In this document: positions 22,140 through 35,150 of the stretch, piece by piece
Numbering within the stretch: the stretch's first letter is position 1
Layout: the number at the start of each line of letters is the position of its first letter
Source: Chromobotia macracanthus
Lineage: Eukaryota; Chordata; Actinopteri; Cypriniformes; Botiidae
DNA length: 64,000 bases
Direction: 5' to 3'
Assembly: GCA_036877525.1 (NCBI GenBank)
Contig: JAZGTH010000048.1
Coordinates: 1,570,001-1,634,000, forward strand
Notes under the pieces: generated by a model
Told to the model about the DNA's origin: nothing
Database searches by the model: none
Seen by the model: the letters and a program-made list of their open reading frames with translations, nothing else
Program-made: the position numbers and the translations under genes

Positions 22140-22510
22140 ATATTTTGTGGTGACTTTCCATAGACAAAATCCAGACTTTTAAACTGTACAAACTGTATGT
22201 TTTATCCCCTAATCCTAACCCTACCCCAAACCTAACCTTCAGGGAAACCTTTTTGTATTTTTACGTTTTCAAAAAATCATTTTTAGTATGCTTAGTAATC
22301 AGTTTCCCTCATGGAACCGCTGGCTGGTGGCACAATGTAGGTGTGTGTGACTTTTACCATCCTTGTGGGGATATTTGGTCCCCAAATTTGTAGTTAAACA
22401 AGAACAAACACACATTTTTAAAGACGTTTTTATAAACATCTAGTTATAAACACTATAACCTAACCCACACTGTAACCCTAACAGAAAACCTTCTGCATTT
22501 TTATAATTTT
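22140..22510 (+). repeat. CCCTAA-containing fish dispersed repeat, copies 2 and 3
   Basis: Copy 2 repeats the words of the 16215-16470 element (AAACTGTACAAACTGTATGT, TTATCCCCTAATCCTAACCC, TACCCCAAACCTAACCTTCA) and continues into CCTTGTGGGGATATTTGGTC. A partial third copy follows at about 22440-22510 (CTAACCCACACTGTAACCCT, CAGAAAACCTTCTGCATTTT). The GTGGGG/CCCCAC words suggest its outer ends. Confidence 0.7.
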
Positions 22511-24450
22511 TAAAAACACACACAAGACAAAATAAAAGCCATATAAACTGCAAACAATTGCAATTCTGTGTTCTTTCATGCTAATACTCAAACAGATAAA
22601 CAGCGTAGCAAAGCCATGAACTGTTTGTTTTGGGTGTAATTTCCTGTTTTTACTTGTATATTTTACTTGTGTATCTTACAACCAGACTGTTCCCTAAGGT
22701 CTTTATGTTCCTTAAAGCAAAGGAAAATAGACTTTGTCCCTGGCATCATTTGCACAGTGCAAGCTGATTAAAAGTATGTGCATCGAAGTACTCGAAAATA
22801 GACACCTCCACTTTCTGCACACTCCAGCGATGAAGAGAGGGCTGTTAAACCCAATCAAGACCAAGATTACACTTTCTCACTTCCACACGTTATGTGAGCA
22901 TCTTCGTTAGTGAAAAAAACGTTCCAAATTCAAACACTTACAAACATTACCAAGTGCAGCTGTGCCTTTAACGATAGCAACAAACATCTTCTCGTTTTTC
23001 CGCTCCACTGAGCCTTATTCAGAGTAATTATGTAGTGTTTTGACAGAGCAGGAAGACAGCAAAGTGTCTTATTTTCTGAAATGAAAGTACACAAGCAGGG
23101 AGAATGGCTGAAGCGTTGGTTTCTGTTAGCAAGAGCAGATGTTGTATCTTTGAATAGCGGGCAACTGGTGAGAAACATAGTGAGATGGGCTGTGTTTCCT
23201 CCGTCTTGCTGAGATGAATTCCCCATAATTGAGGATGGGACGACAGCCCTTCTCCACTCACGGTGCTCATCATGCTCTGGAACCGGGCCTATTCAAGCCC
23301 AGCGATATTACGTAAGCTTGCGAAACAGTGTGGGAAGTGGCAGCACAGCAGAATCTTTCGATATCATATGTAGTTATGAACCATATATACGCATATGTGA
23401 ATGAATGACTGAAGTGACATCAGATGATCAGCATGTCAGACTCATTTTTCATAATAGCAATTTAATATGTATTTTCCTGTCTGAATGACCATAATCTCAA
23501 AGTGATAATGACACACATTTGCATCCTTCTGGTTTTAATTGTAATCACTCACACCCATGGGAATTAATATTATTGGTCTGGAAAACCCATATCCTCTGCA
23601 CCTCATATCAAGGGCAACTGTGTGTTAATTTTCATTTATTGATGAACATCTAGGTAGTTGACAATTACATGATTCATATTCTCAAATCTCCTCTGTCTCA
23701 TCTCATCTCATCTTGCTCTTTCCTGGGTCAGTCTGCGGTCACTGTCATGTTTCAGGGCTGTCAGACAGAGAGTGAAGGAGAAAGTGTTGAGATTCTAGCA
23801 CAATTGTTGATGGGTTAATTTAGTGGAAAGAGAGACAGCTTCAGTCTGTGAGGGAGGGAGCTTCTCTTTTCAAATCAAGTGCAGTAGAAGCAGCCCACCA
23901 TCCTGTAACACAAACAACTGAATGCAGTCAATTTAGAGAAATAGGGGGCGATGTTTGTGCTTTGTACTGGTAGATGACTGTAATCTGTCAATAAATGTCA
24001 AGAAAAAAACGCTCACATTAGGCAACCATTTTGTTATGACTATAAAAACTAAATCAAAGTCATAATATTATAGTAGTGAGTAATGCATTGAATAGACATT
24101 GTTAAAATTTCAGAAGATTTTTCAGTGTAGTTAAGGCTCTTCAATATTACTCTATTCAGTTGTGCTTTGTGTACTGCAGCTGGTTTTGAGCTCAAAAACA
24201 TAGTTTGGTGACTCATTGACTGTATTATCAGACAAGGCCATACTGACTGCAGGATTTGGATGGTACTTCAAGATTAAATGGACCCATGATAGGAAATCTC
24301 TTATTGCAAAATGTATATACCAGTCAGGGGTCAAGAATTGTTAATTTGTGTTAATTTTGTGTATGCATTTTTGTTTTATGTCTATTTATTTTTATTATAC
24401 TTAATATAAATCTTAAATATGCAATCCTAATTGTATTTTTTGTTTGTTTA
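22511..24450. other. Intergenic
   Basis: Mostly AT-rich with a short repeat of CATCTCATCTCATCTTG at about 23698. A GC-richer patch at 23215-23345 may be regulatory. No gene found. Confidence 0.55.
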
Positions 24451-24455
24451 TTACA

Positions 24456-24843
24456 TACATTACAGTTCAAAGGTTTTGAAACACTCATTCTTTGTTTATA
24501 TTTTTTCCACATTTTAGAATAATATTCATATAACTCATCAAAATGTAACTTTGAGATTTACAGTATGTTATGACCAAAGAAAATTCTAATTAATTAAACT
24601 GTTATATTTTGGCATCTTCAATGTAGTCACTTATTGCCTAGAAAATATTTTCTTGGCATTTTTTTATCATCCATTTTAGGTACTTAACATATTAATGCAA
24701 TTCTAATTATCATTTTTATAAAAATAAAATTTAAAATAATAATTAAAATAATACAATAATAATTTTAATAGTTAATAAATATATAATAAATAGTTTTAAA
24801 ATAAGTTTTAAAATAATTTTAAAACTTTTGAAAGGTAGTGTAA
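24456..24843. mobile_element. MITE with Tc1/mariner-like ends
   Basis: The left end TACAGTTCAAAGGTTTTGAA and the right end, read in reverse complement as TACACTACCTTTCAAAAGTT, are variants of the widespread fish ends that begin TACACTACCGTTCAAAAGTT. The 390-base interior is AT-rich with no transposase; its last 120 bases are an expanded AATAAT/TTTTAAAA tract. Confidence 0.75.
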
Positions 24844-25999
24844 GTTTATAACTGACTGAAGGGTTCAAACTCTATCTGGTACCCAGATCAAGCTCTCTTA
24901 CACATGCTTTGAAAAAATATGTATAAGTAATATCCATATTGATGGCTCTCCTTGGTTGACCTTGTCAAAACTGAGTGGAAGTCATCATCCATAGTCTGTG
25001 TATATGTATACAGTCCTTATCAAAGGACTGCAGTTCTTTGTGGGATTTTAGGGGACTAAACTTGACTTCAACTTTTTATATAAACTTTTCAGACCTCTAA
25101 GTTAAGGAGAGATGTTCTTATTGGGCCTCTTGCAGTTGAAGAGGCACTCCAGTTGAGGATTTTCTCCAAGGTTTTTCTTTAAAAATAATATGTTGAAAAA
25201 ATATGTTTAAAAACTGTAGCTAAGCTAAGCATATTTGTAGGTTAAACCTGATTTATTTTGAATGGCACTGGGCTGTAGGGGTGGTCATGTTGAGATTGTT
25301 ACAGTAATTACAGTAATGATTACAGTAATGATCTCATGATATAATAATCTTTGTTGTAAGTTCAACTTGAGGGTCAATGTATATACTTTTTGTAATAATT
25401 AATAGTGCTAAAAATTTTTTTTTAAGAAAACAGCAAAGCCTCTACATTATGACACACTTGAAAAGCTAAGATTTGTCTGCTGAATTCCATTAGAGGTCAG
25501 AAATATTTTAAGCCTTTTTTCTTTTTTTCCTTAACATCTTTTATTTTTATAGTCTTTTAGTCTTATCTTAGGCTTTGTTCCCATGGGGATCTGTTAGACA
25601 TTTTTAAATATATCCTTTATGTTAATGGATGAAAAACTTAATTGTAGCATGCAGCATGCAGACAAATGTGAGTCTCACTAATCTTTAGAGACTCGAAACT
25701 CACTAAAAACCTATGCAAGTGTTTCTAAACAATCTGCTTGGCCTTTTGTATAGAGGATGACTCACAATGTCAATATAAATTATTTAGAATCTTCATTAAG
25801 AGAGTGTATTCCAAATAAAAGTAAGTATTCCAAGTAAAAGCAGTAATTTTGGTGTGATACAGATTGTCCAGCCTCTGCTCTAAACTGCAAATGCAATTTA
25901 AATAATCTTTGCAGTTAATAAAATCTCTTAGAGTATTGTTTAGAGCTAGGTTGATTGTAGGCTCTCTCATTAATTTGGCCTGATTAATGAAGAAGCCTT
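24844..25999. other. Intergenic
   Basis: AT-rich. It contains a three-unit tandem of ACAGTAATGATT-like repeats at about 25299-25333. No genes recognised. Confidence 0.6.
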
Positions 26000-26420
26000 T
26001 TGGCTGTAAAGGTGTTATGGGGGAATTGTGTGTTTGCTTGCAGGATGCTGTAAAGCAAGAGCCATTTAATTAAATATTGAGCACACTCAAATAGATGTCT
26101 TTGTTAGCGACCCAAACTGAAACCAGTGCTAATTAAAATTTCAGCTCTGTCTCAGGAGCCGCCACTCTCCCACACAGTGCATATCCCACAATGCAATGCA
26201 GTGTACCTGTGAACGCATAAATTCTGCCAGATAAATTTCCACAGCCACAGTCATTTCTGCATTATTCTAAGTAATTACTTTCCACTAGATGCCCTGGAAA
26301 GTTTATTTGTCACGTTGAGAAGGGCGTTGAGAAAACATTATGACTTAGCAAATCATTATGTCATTTGGGGGCGAGCATCTAGAAAATAAAATACACATTA
26401 CATGATAGATTAAGATATTT
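26000..26420. promoter_or_regulatory. Candidate noncoding regulatory block
   Basis: Homeodomain cores TTTAATTAAATATTG and GTGCTAATTAAAATT, with GTCTCAGGAGCCGCCACTC, CCCACAATGCAATGC and TCTAAGTAATTACTTTCC. Unique and non-repetitive. Function is inferred. Confidence 0.38.
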
Positions 26421-27480
26421 GTCATGCTTCAGAGATTAACAACAGCTCTAAATTATATGAATTGACACACATTGCAAGATTTGATAAATGTTCTCTTCAA
26501 ACTGCTTCAGAGATTTTGTATACTTAAAAAACTTTTTGTGCTGATGTGTTGATGTTTCTAGAATGTTAAAAATATTCATGGACTGTCAGTAGCAGTTACC
26601 TCACACACACAAACACACACACACCTGTAAGTAATGAAGATGTCTCAGGACAAAGCTTCAAAATATGAAGCTTGGATAAAAGAAAAAAAACACATTTTAT
26701 TTTTGACTTGAGGGAGCCAAAGTGACAATCATTGTCGGGCTGAAAAAATAATGAGTTGAGAATGGAATGTTTCTCAGCAATGGCTCGTGTGAGATTGGGA
26801 ATGACGGAATTACGCAACAAAAGAACAGGAACGAGGGATAAGCACGGCATCGGATAGTTCAGTGACAGCCTCTGAAATGGAAGAAACTCGGAGGCTGCTG
26901 TCTGCATCTGCCCTCCTCTCTCCTTCTGTCTGTAAGATAAGTGCTGTTACTCTGGGAGGAATGCAGAAGTCAGAGTCCATGCAGGGCTGGAGAATGATTG
27001 TTGTCGGTTAAGAACCTCTGGAGCTGTGGGAACCTCTTTGGCTAGTGGTTTCTAACCTTATACTTGAAGCGTGGGGAGTCTGGATTCTCCAGGAGAGTCC
27101 TTTGGAAAAGTACTTTTGACACATACTTCGAAAACCAATCAACATAATTAATGACCATAGGTGATATATAAAATATAATATGGTTGTTTTCCAATAAAAT
27201 GTATATACATTATATATAAACATCCCAAAATTGTATTAGCATTAGTGTATCCAGCTGCCACCTTTTTGAGATTAGACTTCATTGTTTAAAGCACATGGCA
27301 AATCAATTGCCCCAACATCAAACATAAGAGATGCTAATGCATGCAAGGCGAAGCTTTGTTAATAGACCTTAAACTGCTTCCATAACCTTAATGCATTATA
27401 CCAACTCTGTAAAAGGCCACTTGAGAACACCTCCTTATTCCATATGCAATAGGTGCCAGGGAAACAGATCCTAGATTAAT
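26421..27480. other. Intergenic with a CA microsatellite
   Basis: A CACACACACAAACACACACA tract at about 26602-26624. The 103-codon minus-strand frame that ends in this tract is chance. No gene. Confidence 0.6.
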
Positions 27481-27499
27481 GGCACTTAGGCGTTTGCAT

Positions 27500-28150
27500 A
27501 AATTCTTTATTAAGCTTGAGTGCTTCAATTTATACTGTGCCTAGAATAGTCACTTTATTCATGTTCCAACAGCCAGAGTCACACCTGGACCCACAGCCCA
27601 TCTTAAACTCGGGTGCTGAAGATCTGCTCCCCTGGAACGGCCTTATTAATTCAGAACGATGCTGGCAGTTCAGTAGGAGAAGTCACAACCAGGCACCTCA
27701 GAGTGAAGGGCAGCGCTTGCCCCCAGCAGCCAGCACTGCTAAAGACCCAGACAGAAACAAAGAACAGGAAAAAGCCACAGAATGCCATTCAAGTCTTCAC
27801 CTTCAAGTAAAGTAGAGGTCATTAGCAGAGAATTATCTCATTAACAGCCCGGCTCCTCTGCTCTCCTGGGATCGGTTTCAGCAGAGGCCAGACCTGATAT
27901 ATGGATGGAGTTTTAATGTGCTCTATAAAAACTAAAGGGCCTGGCTAAAAACTGTGCTGTAAAACTCAGGCCATGACAATACCATTGCAGCTTAGTAGAT
28001 AAAAGGCTTTGGCAGGCACTTGGAGCTGATTTAGGATTTGTTTCTTGTATCTAAATCAAGTTGAATCATTATGGATGAAAGCTCAGGACTGGTCACAGAA
28101 CAGACAATAAAGCTGATTGCCACAGTCTTCAGCAGCTGTCTGAGCAGAGG
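27500..28150. promoter_or_regulatory. Candidate noncoding regulatory block
   Basis: Unique sequence including CCTGGAACGGCCTTATTAAT, TTATCTCATTAACAGCCCGG, GGCCTGGCTAAAAACTGTGC and TATAAAAACTAAAGGGCCTG. Open frames are present on the plus strand (up to 99 codons), but they have low-complexity Q/K-rich ends and no splice context. Confidence 0.35.
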
Positions 28151-30600
28151 GGAGTTAAAGGTCTTCTTAGTGACTCAGGACTTAGTGTGAGTAAATAATT
28201 AAGCATGAATAAACACAATCTAAAAAGCATAATGAATATTCTGTGAGGGAGACAGTTTGTGTCTGTGAGTAAAGCTGAGAACCCTGTCCTTAGACCATTT
28301 GGTCTAAGGTGTTGTTTTGTTATTCCAAGATGGTTATTAACAGGTTAACCAGCCACAATCCAGTAACAATAATAATTCAATTATCAATAAGTTTGACCTG
28401 GTTTGTTGCTAGTCCAAGATAGTCCACATGTTTGGATCGGTTTGGAATATATACTGTATTTGTGTGCTTTTGTTTGTTTTCTAAGTACTGAAATGTAAGT
28501 GTTTTCTTTACCTGAAGTTGTGTTAGTGAAGAATTTTTTCAATGTTAATTTATTTTCTCCTCTTTACGCTTAATTTTCAGAGACAACAAGTCATTGGTAG
28601 GTTGTTACCCCAAAAAGTGTTAACACAGTGGATCTGTGGTGTTGTCAAGACATTCCTCTGTTCGGAAATTGCTCAACCAATGACGTGCAATTTGTTTGAC
28701 CAACCAATAGCAGACAGGGGGAGTGTTTTTTGAATGTTTAATGTCTTTTGTTGCCGCAAATGAATACTGCATTCTCTTTGAATACTGCATTGCAAATATA
28801 TGCAAGTCTGCCATTTGTCTTAATTTTAAAAACATAATTTATTGTGGGGTTTCACACGTCTAGTATGTCCAGTATGTCACTCAAGTAAATGAAATACAGC
28901 ACCCACGTTGACTCAACAACTCACGTTGTTTATTTGCAACAATTAATAATTTTCATGTTTCAATCTCTGCCATAATGGTGTGAAAATACTGCTGTTTAAA
29001 GCATTATAAAATGACTGTATTGCACCACCCCTGCAAACTCATCTCTCCTCACCAGCTGTGGAAGGGAACATTTTTGTCGGATTGGACAGCTGTTTAACAC
29101 AACACACCATCCCACCATCTGCAGGAAGAAACCTGTTGGCCAATTATACCCGTTGAGTACGGAGTTATTGGTAGGCTGACAATTAGCCACTGCTGCCATT
29201 CGTACTCAAGCATGAGGCACAGACAGTGAAACTGCAATGCAGCGTGGGTAGTGAAGGACCAGACTGCTGATTACAGCCATCAATTAAGAGTTTTCTTTCC
29301 TCACAGTTGCTCATCATAGTTATTCCAGACATTTACTTTTTATCCTATAATAGTGAAATGTTATTTTAAATGGCAGAGCTTGGAAAAGGGCAGGCAATTT
29401 GGGAAATTTTCAGACAATTTGTCAGACGCCAAAAAGGTTAGTTTGGAGAGATTATGTGTATTATTTTTAGTTGGCTCTATTTTGAATGTTTTAAGTCACA
29501 GCTAAACAGTCCTTTAATTAAGCAACATGAGATGATGACACCAGGTTCTGTGGCTCTTCTAAGAGAAGATGTAGGTTCCTTTTGCAGACTAATTACGAAA
29601 TACACGTTTGTTATTGCATGTATTTTAATAGACTTTCCCAACAAACCAAAATGGACAATAGAAGAGGTCATAAGTGATCTTTCATTACAACAATTTTTGC
29701 ATTAAGCTGTTTTGATAACTTCATGCTTGTTTTTTTCTGCAGTGCAAGCACAACATTTTCACAAAAGCTCCCTGCAATTTCTTATCCCAACAACACCAAC
29801 AAAACAACCAGAACTACCATAATACATTGCTTCTGTATGCCTTTTAATGTCTGATTTTGGATGAGTCTCCTTTTCTTTCTATCAAACTTGACTTTGATTC
29901 CAAGTTATTTCCTTTTTTTGAGGGGGTAATATTGGGAGGGGTGTGAAGATACTTCTTTATTTAAAGGGTGTTAAAGAGATGACTAGGGGGTCCAAATGAA
30001 AATCAGTTTACAAACAGCAGGCCCTCATCATAAGAAAGTCCTTCAGTACAGCAAACCCAGAACATATGTTAATTTACAAACAACAAAATGATGTGTGCAG
30101 AAACAAGCCTTTATTAAATATTGGAATTGTCACAGTTACTATATTGAATTGTGTTTAACTATGTTATTTTATTGTGGGAATTTATCATGAGTATCCTAGA
30201 AGCATGTATTATGGTGCGTCCATCAGTATGAAAACTGTTTTTCCAGGCCACTATTCACAGCAATACATCAGAGTGCATTAGTTTCGTAATGTATTCTAAC
30301 TACCAGCTGTTTTCATAAGTCTAGAAAAGCTTGGCTGTACAGAAACCACAAGACCGTAAAAATGTGCTGCCACAGGTGCCAACTGGGCAGAGAGGAGGCA
30401 ATACTAAAATAATTCTCATCTCCTTAACAAGGCCAGAGTTATGACATCATTGGCGCCTGCCAACTGTTACAACATTTTTAGAGTTATACCTTTAATCTTG
30501 TCTTATTGCCATGAAACAACACTAAATTTGGCATTTTGTTTTCCCCTTGTTTGCTGCTCTTGTTGCTCGGTTGGTCACAGTAACTCTCCAGAAATATGCA
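28151..30600. other. Intergenic
   Basis: AT-rich with an 18-base tandem duplication (TGAATACTGCATT twice, 28761-28794). Two CCAAT words (GACCAACCAATAG) lie near 28700. Nothing gene-like. Confidence 0.55.
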
Positions 30601-30606
30601 AAGCTT

Positions 30607-30735
30607 TCCTGTAGCTCAACTGTTAAAGCATTGCATTATCAGCGCAAAGGGTGTGGGTTTGATTCCCAGGGAGTACACATACTAATAATATGTTTTACTT
30701 GGATGAACTGTAAGGCACTTTGGAAATGTTAAGTG
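30607..30735 (+). mobile_element. tRNA-derived SINE
   Basis: The A box TAGCTCAACTG (30612-30622) fits the polymerase III consensus exactly. The B box GGTTTGATTCC (about 30656-30666) fits with one change. The body continues CAGGGAGTACACATACTAAT and the tail ends TAAGGCACTTTGGAAATG. The chance 61-codon frame across it is not a gene. Confidence 0.88.
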
Positions 30736-30865
30736 GTTTAACAGTGAATTTAGGATACATTTGATTAGTTGGTGTATTCTTTGGGAATCAAAGCCTTGAC
30801 TGTAATGTTGCTAACACCATGGTTTTTCATTTGAGCCACAGGAGCAGTAAAATATGGAACTAACT

Positions 30866-30915
30866 ACTTTAAGGTATGGTTCACCCAAAATGATCTCACA
30901 GCAATTAGCAGCATC
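30866..30915 (+). repeat. Fragment of a fish DNA-transposon end
   Basis: TTTAAGGTATGGTTCACCCAAAATGA resembles the very common fish repeat end AGGNATAGTTCACCCAAAAATGA. Only this end is recognisable. A matching opposite end exists at 48690-48720, too far away to be the same copy. Confidence 0.5.
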
Positions 30916-32210
30916 TGGATGGTATCTTCAACTATGTTTTTTCTATAAACCAAACAAACTCTCCCATGTGAAAAGCTAAACTTTTTGGTAGAGATGAAGC
31001 TATCCTCAACCCACTGACCCCTTGGGGAGCAGCCTCATAAATGTATAAAAAAAACATGTTCAGCCTGCAATATAGATATCATTTCAGCAAGGCTCTCTCA
31101 GTGGGGTTCCACAACCTGCTGAAGAATACTTCACCTGGAGCTGATGTTATACTGCTGAGAGAGAGAGAAGCAATCTACCCACTGTCCTTTTCAAGGGTGA
31201 TGCTGGACTGTGCTATCATAGGTGCCATTGATTCCCTGTGCTTGATGGTGGTGAATAGACAAATGAATATGTCTAAGATGAAGAGTGTGGTTGAGAGGGG
31301 CCCTGCATGTCCTTCAAGTTTTCATTCGCTGAAGTCTTCACTTGTTCCACTGAATTTAGATTCATATGGACTGCAGCAAATTAAAGGCACAGAGCAAACA
31401 AACACTATGTTTCTACTTTCCTTGACCTCTTTCACACTCACCCCTTATGTTTTTTAATATTTTTTTCTCTCATGGCCCTTTGTTTTACCCACTTCTCATC
31501 TGGATTTCACAGCTTTCTTTGACTTTATGCCATGTTTGTGCCAAGTGTTGGGAAAAAGGGTGGAGGCTTTGTGGTTGGCATTTTATGTTGTTATTTTGGA
31601 AGTTTTGATTGGCAGTTGAAATATCATATACTATACCCAATGTCAAGTTTGTGACTGTATACAACATAAGGTTATGAACACATGTATTTTTGCATTCATT
31701 TAACTCTGAGTCTCCCTCTCACTCTTTCTCTCTCTCTGTGTGTCTTTCTCTCTCTCTTATTCTTTCTTTTAGAAATATCTTTTCATTTCTCTTCTGTGGT
31801 CTGTGTCCAGGTATTTGCTGCAGGACCTCAGTTTTCCTCAGTTCCTGTGGTGCTTGTGTGAATTGCTATAAATTGGTTCTGACAGGTTGCCTGCATTCTT
31901 GCCGTGACTGCAGAGCTCAGACGAAGGGCAGGAGCACATGTTTCACATTTGAGGTACCAGCAGGGGCATCATGCATCTGTTTTTTGAGGGGGCACCAGTT
32001 GCTGTCTTGGATCACTTGGTGCCTTCGACAAGATAAGAGCAAAGGAAAAAAAAAAGTGTCTTCTATTTCAGATGTCTCTCCTAAAATGAGGAAAAATGAA
32101 TCAATTATTGACATAAAGTAGGTTTTAAGCCATGCAATTTGTGTGAATAGAATATCTCAGTTTCTAATTTCGTGTTGGACATATTTGATGAGAAATGTTC
32201 GTATTAAAAT
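30916..32210. other. Intergenic, with CT-rich microsatellite
   Basis: CT-rich low-complexity tract at about 31708-31772 (TCACTCTTTCTCTCTCTCTG). Two frames of 138 and 143 codons occur here on the plus strand; the second starts inside the CT tract and encodes a Ser/Leu run. Neither has splice support or recognisable domains. Confidence 0.55.
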
Positions 32211-32214
32211 ATGA

Positions 32215-32410
32215 CTTGATTGCAGATTTTGGTGTCTGAGCACATTTAGACATTTTGTTGGATCTCCTCTGAAACTATAAGATTATTAAAGTCTGTTTCT
32301 CATTGAAATTTCTGAGATGCAGGAGACTTTAGCAAAAGCCTCTATTTGTTCACTATTTAATCTTATTGATGTCTAGGAGAAACAGCAGAGATATTAAAGA
32401 AATCTTGTTT
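32215..32410 (+). repeat. Small dispersed repeat, copy B
   Basis: Same family as 7070-7265. Shared words in order: GTCTGAGCACATTTAGACAT, GATCTCCTCTGAAACTATAA, TCTGAGATGCAGGAGACTTT and ATTGATGTCTAGGAGAAACA. The most complete copy in the window. Confidence 0.65.
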
Positions 32411-35090
32411 GTGATTTTGCCTACCTATGGGAACCTTTTCCCCTGCCCAAAATTTTGTAATTCCAGACATCTGCTGCAGCACTATGAGGCTGATGAAAAA
32501 TGTTACTATGATGAACTACAACAACATAAAGTACTAACACAGTAAAAATGAAGCATGTTCTTGCAGTCTCCATCTGCTTGTGTGTGTGCATTCATCATTT
32601 AGATTCTCATTGGCACCAAATTAACGTTAATTTCCTTATCGCTATGATTTAAATTGAATTTCATAATAGATACTACAGGAAGCAAATGAATAATGTGATG
32701 CAATCAAATTATCTTGGTGTTTTGGTTCCCGTAGTTACAGCGTCCAAGGCCTGTACTTCCTGATCCAATCAGAACTCGCACTCTGATCATGCACGCTCAT
32801 TTAGGACGGATGCAGGGGGCAGGGGGATTCAATTGGCTGTCAGCAGGAGGCTGTTGCAGTCTATCGTGGTGGGTAGTTTGGGACAAATGTTTGTTCTCTT
32901 TCGATGAGAGATATTATGAAGTACCACAGAAAGTTATTGTCATGGGGCAAATTAATAACAGATTTATGACTGACCTTGACTAGTAGCTTATATTCTGAAA
33001 CAGGATTAAGAAAGGCCCTTCTAAGGTGATTGTTCACTGTTGACACCACTGGAAAATAATTAAGAGGAAATCTTAATAATGTACATAGAGCATGTTCTGC
33101 ATTCAGTACTGGATGTCTGGCAAGCAACTCTAATGCTGTAGAAACACTCAATTAATGATAAGACCACCAAGGACAATCAGGAGGTTCATTAGAACACTGT
33201 CATTCTCAATTAATTATTTCTTAAAATCAGACTCCTGTCAGTATTTCTGTTGTGGAAGACCGCAGAATATGAGGTTCGTATAATTACAAGAAATAAATGT
33301 TGAGTCTGCTTTTCAAAAAATGATCACCAGAATGCCTATTGATATAATAACTTGCAAAATATTTTGGTAGGAAAATGCACAATTATAAACCATAAAAGGA
33401 AATGTCAATTCTGTTTTGCAAAGTATTAATCATGGTTTTTGTTGTTGCATTTCTTTAGAAATTGTATCATACAGTAGCGTAATCATACTGTAATAATTTG
33501 GAAGTTGTTGAATAACCTTCTTTGAAACTTCATCTATGAAATTAAAGAAAACTGTTCTTGTGAAACTCAACACAGTCATTGAAGAAAGTGTGTCAAAGAG
33601 TCTCACAGCTTGACTCCAATCCAGCTTTAGTTCCACGTAAATACACACGCTCAAAAAACAAAGGCAAAATTCTGTAAAGTGTTTATCTCTAACACCAAAG
33701 AGAATGGTTCATTGATTCAAACCATCATGCCTGTTAGACAAGCACACAATAGATGCACGACAGTTAATGGTCTGACAGGCTTTTATTCTCTTGATAGAGA
33801 AACCTGAAGGTCAAATGTCAAGCAATCTCAACATTTTGTTAAATTATACCAAGCTGAAGTCTGTCAGGCAGTTCTCTTTGAGCACATAAAATTTTTCCAC
33901 GCTTTTATTAAAAAAGTAAAAAAATATATATATCATAATTAATGTTTTTTACACTGATCCCTGCACAAACAATATGCATAACAGTTATAATAATATCACA
34001 ATAAATATAAAAAATAAGAAGAATAATCAATCAAATTAGTTTCATTGTTACATACAGTCTGAAATGAAGTCAGTAGCACAGAATATACCAGTTCCATCAT
34101 GACTGTGTTCTTAAAGTGAACCCAACTGAAAGGTTGAGTTTTGCTGAGGTAAATATATATGTACATATTTTTCCTCACATCATATTGAAATGTAAAATGA
34201 AAGTAGGAGTGCATTTTGACAGAAAACCACTTCAACCGAGTTAAAATGTAAACAGGTAGACCAGGCAGATGCTTTAACATCAGGCACACACACACACAAA
34301 CTGTAGACTGTAACAGCTTAACAAAATTGCCTTTCCGTCACCTACTGTGGATGTATTTGATTTCAGCCCTTTGCATATGTGCTTAGAATTGTAGTCTTGC
34401 TGCTTTTTTACAAAACATAAACTTGTCACCCAACAGTTCCAAACTACATTAGCTCTGATTCAGAGGAAACATGAATATTTGAAGGTCTACAAACTCAAAA
34501 ACTTGCCTTTATTAAGGTATGTTTGGAGCCCCTGTGTCTTTAAATAATGAGTTCTGAATTACATTCACTTAAGAGACTAAAGTGCACAAAATTCCTAAAG
34601 CTTACAATGCTGTTTCACCACTAATCCACATCAAGCTGCTGAAAACTGGAGTGGCAGAAATGTTATTGTGTAATACAGAAAAAACACACACGAAAGTGGA
34701 TTTGATTTATGCTCTTGGGCTGCAGGAGAATAATGGCGCTACACAATAAGATCAAGTCAATCAAAATGAGCATCAGCATCAGAACAATTTCCCCTGCCAG
34801 AGAGGAACAAAGAGAGTGCAGTTCAGCTTCCGTCCTATGGGTGGCGATATATGAACAAACTATTCCACAGCCAGGAAAGTGGGAAAAAAGCACAAAACGT
34901 GTCTAACTTGTACAGTCACCTGATATTTAGCTGGCTTCACCCCACAGTGGGGGTTATAGTTTAGGGTACCGTTAAGAGAGTCGGCAAATGAAAGGTGTGG
35001 GGGTACAAAACCAGACCTCGCCCCATTAAGTAATTTGCAGGGCTGACAAAATGGAGCAGACGGCTATGAGTTAATGACTTCTTTCTGCTA
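32411..35090. other. Intergenic
   Basis: AT-rich, no genes. Homeodomain-type words cluster at 33148-33220 (CTCAATTAATGATAAG, TCTCAATTAATTATTTC). AT microsatellite-like sequence at 33908-33935. Confidence 0.55.
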
Positions 35091-35150
35091 GGCTGCTGTG
35101 TGTGTGCATAGCTGTGTGTGCGAGTGTGTACATGTGTGTGAGTCTGAATT
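35090..35150. repeat. Imperfect TG microsatellite
   Basis: Runs of GTGTGTGTGC, GTGTGTGCGAGTGTG and ACATGTGTGTGAG. The minus-strand frame over it reads as a His/Thr run and is not a protein. Confidence 0.8.

Noticed and set aside
28761..28794. TGAATACTGCATT tandem as a microRNA hairpin
   Set aside because: The units are direct, not inverted, repeats and cannot form a stem.
30607..30735. A functional tRNA gene
   Set aside because: Pol III boxes are present but the acceptor and anticodon stems do not close, and the same sequence recurs with a SINE tail.
31041..31457. 138-codon plus-strand frame
   Set aside because: No recognisable motif, no splice signals, and no minus- or plus-strand companions.
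31690..32121. 143-codon plus-strand frame rich in Ser, Leu and Cys
   Set aside because: It starts in a CT microsatellite, which creates the Ser/Leu run. The remainder matches nothing I know.
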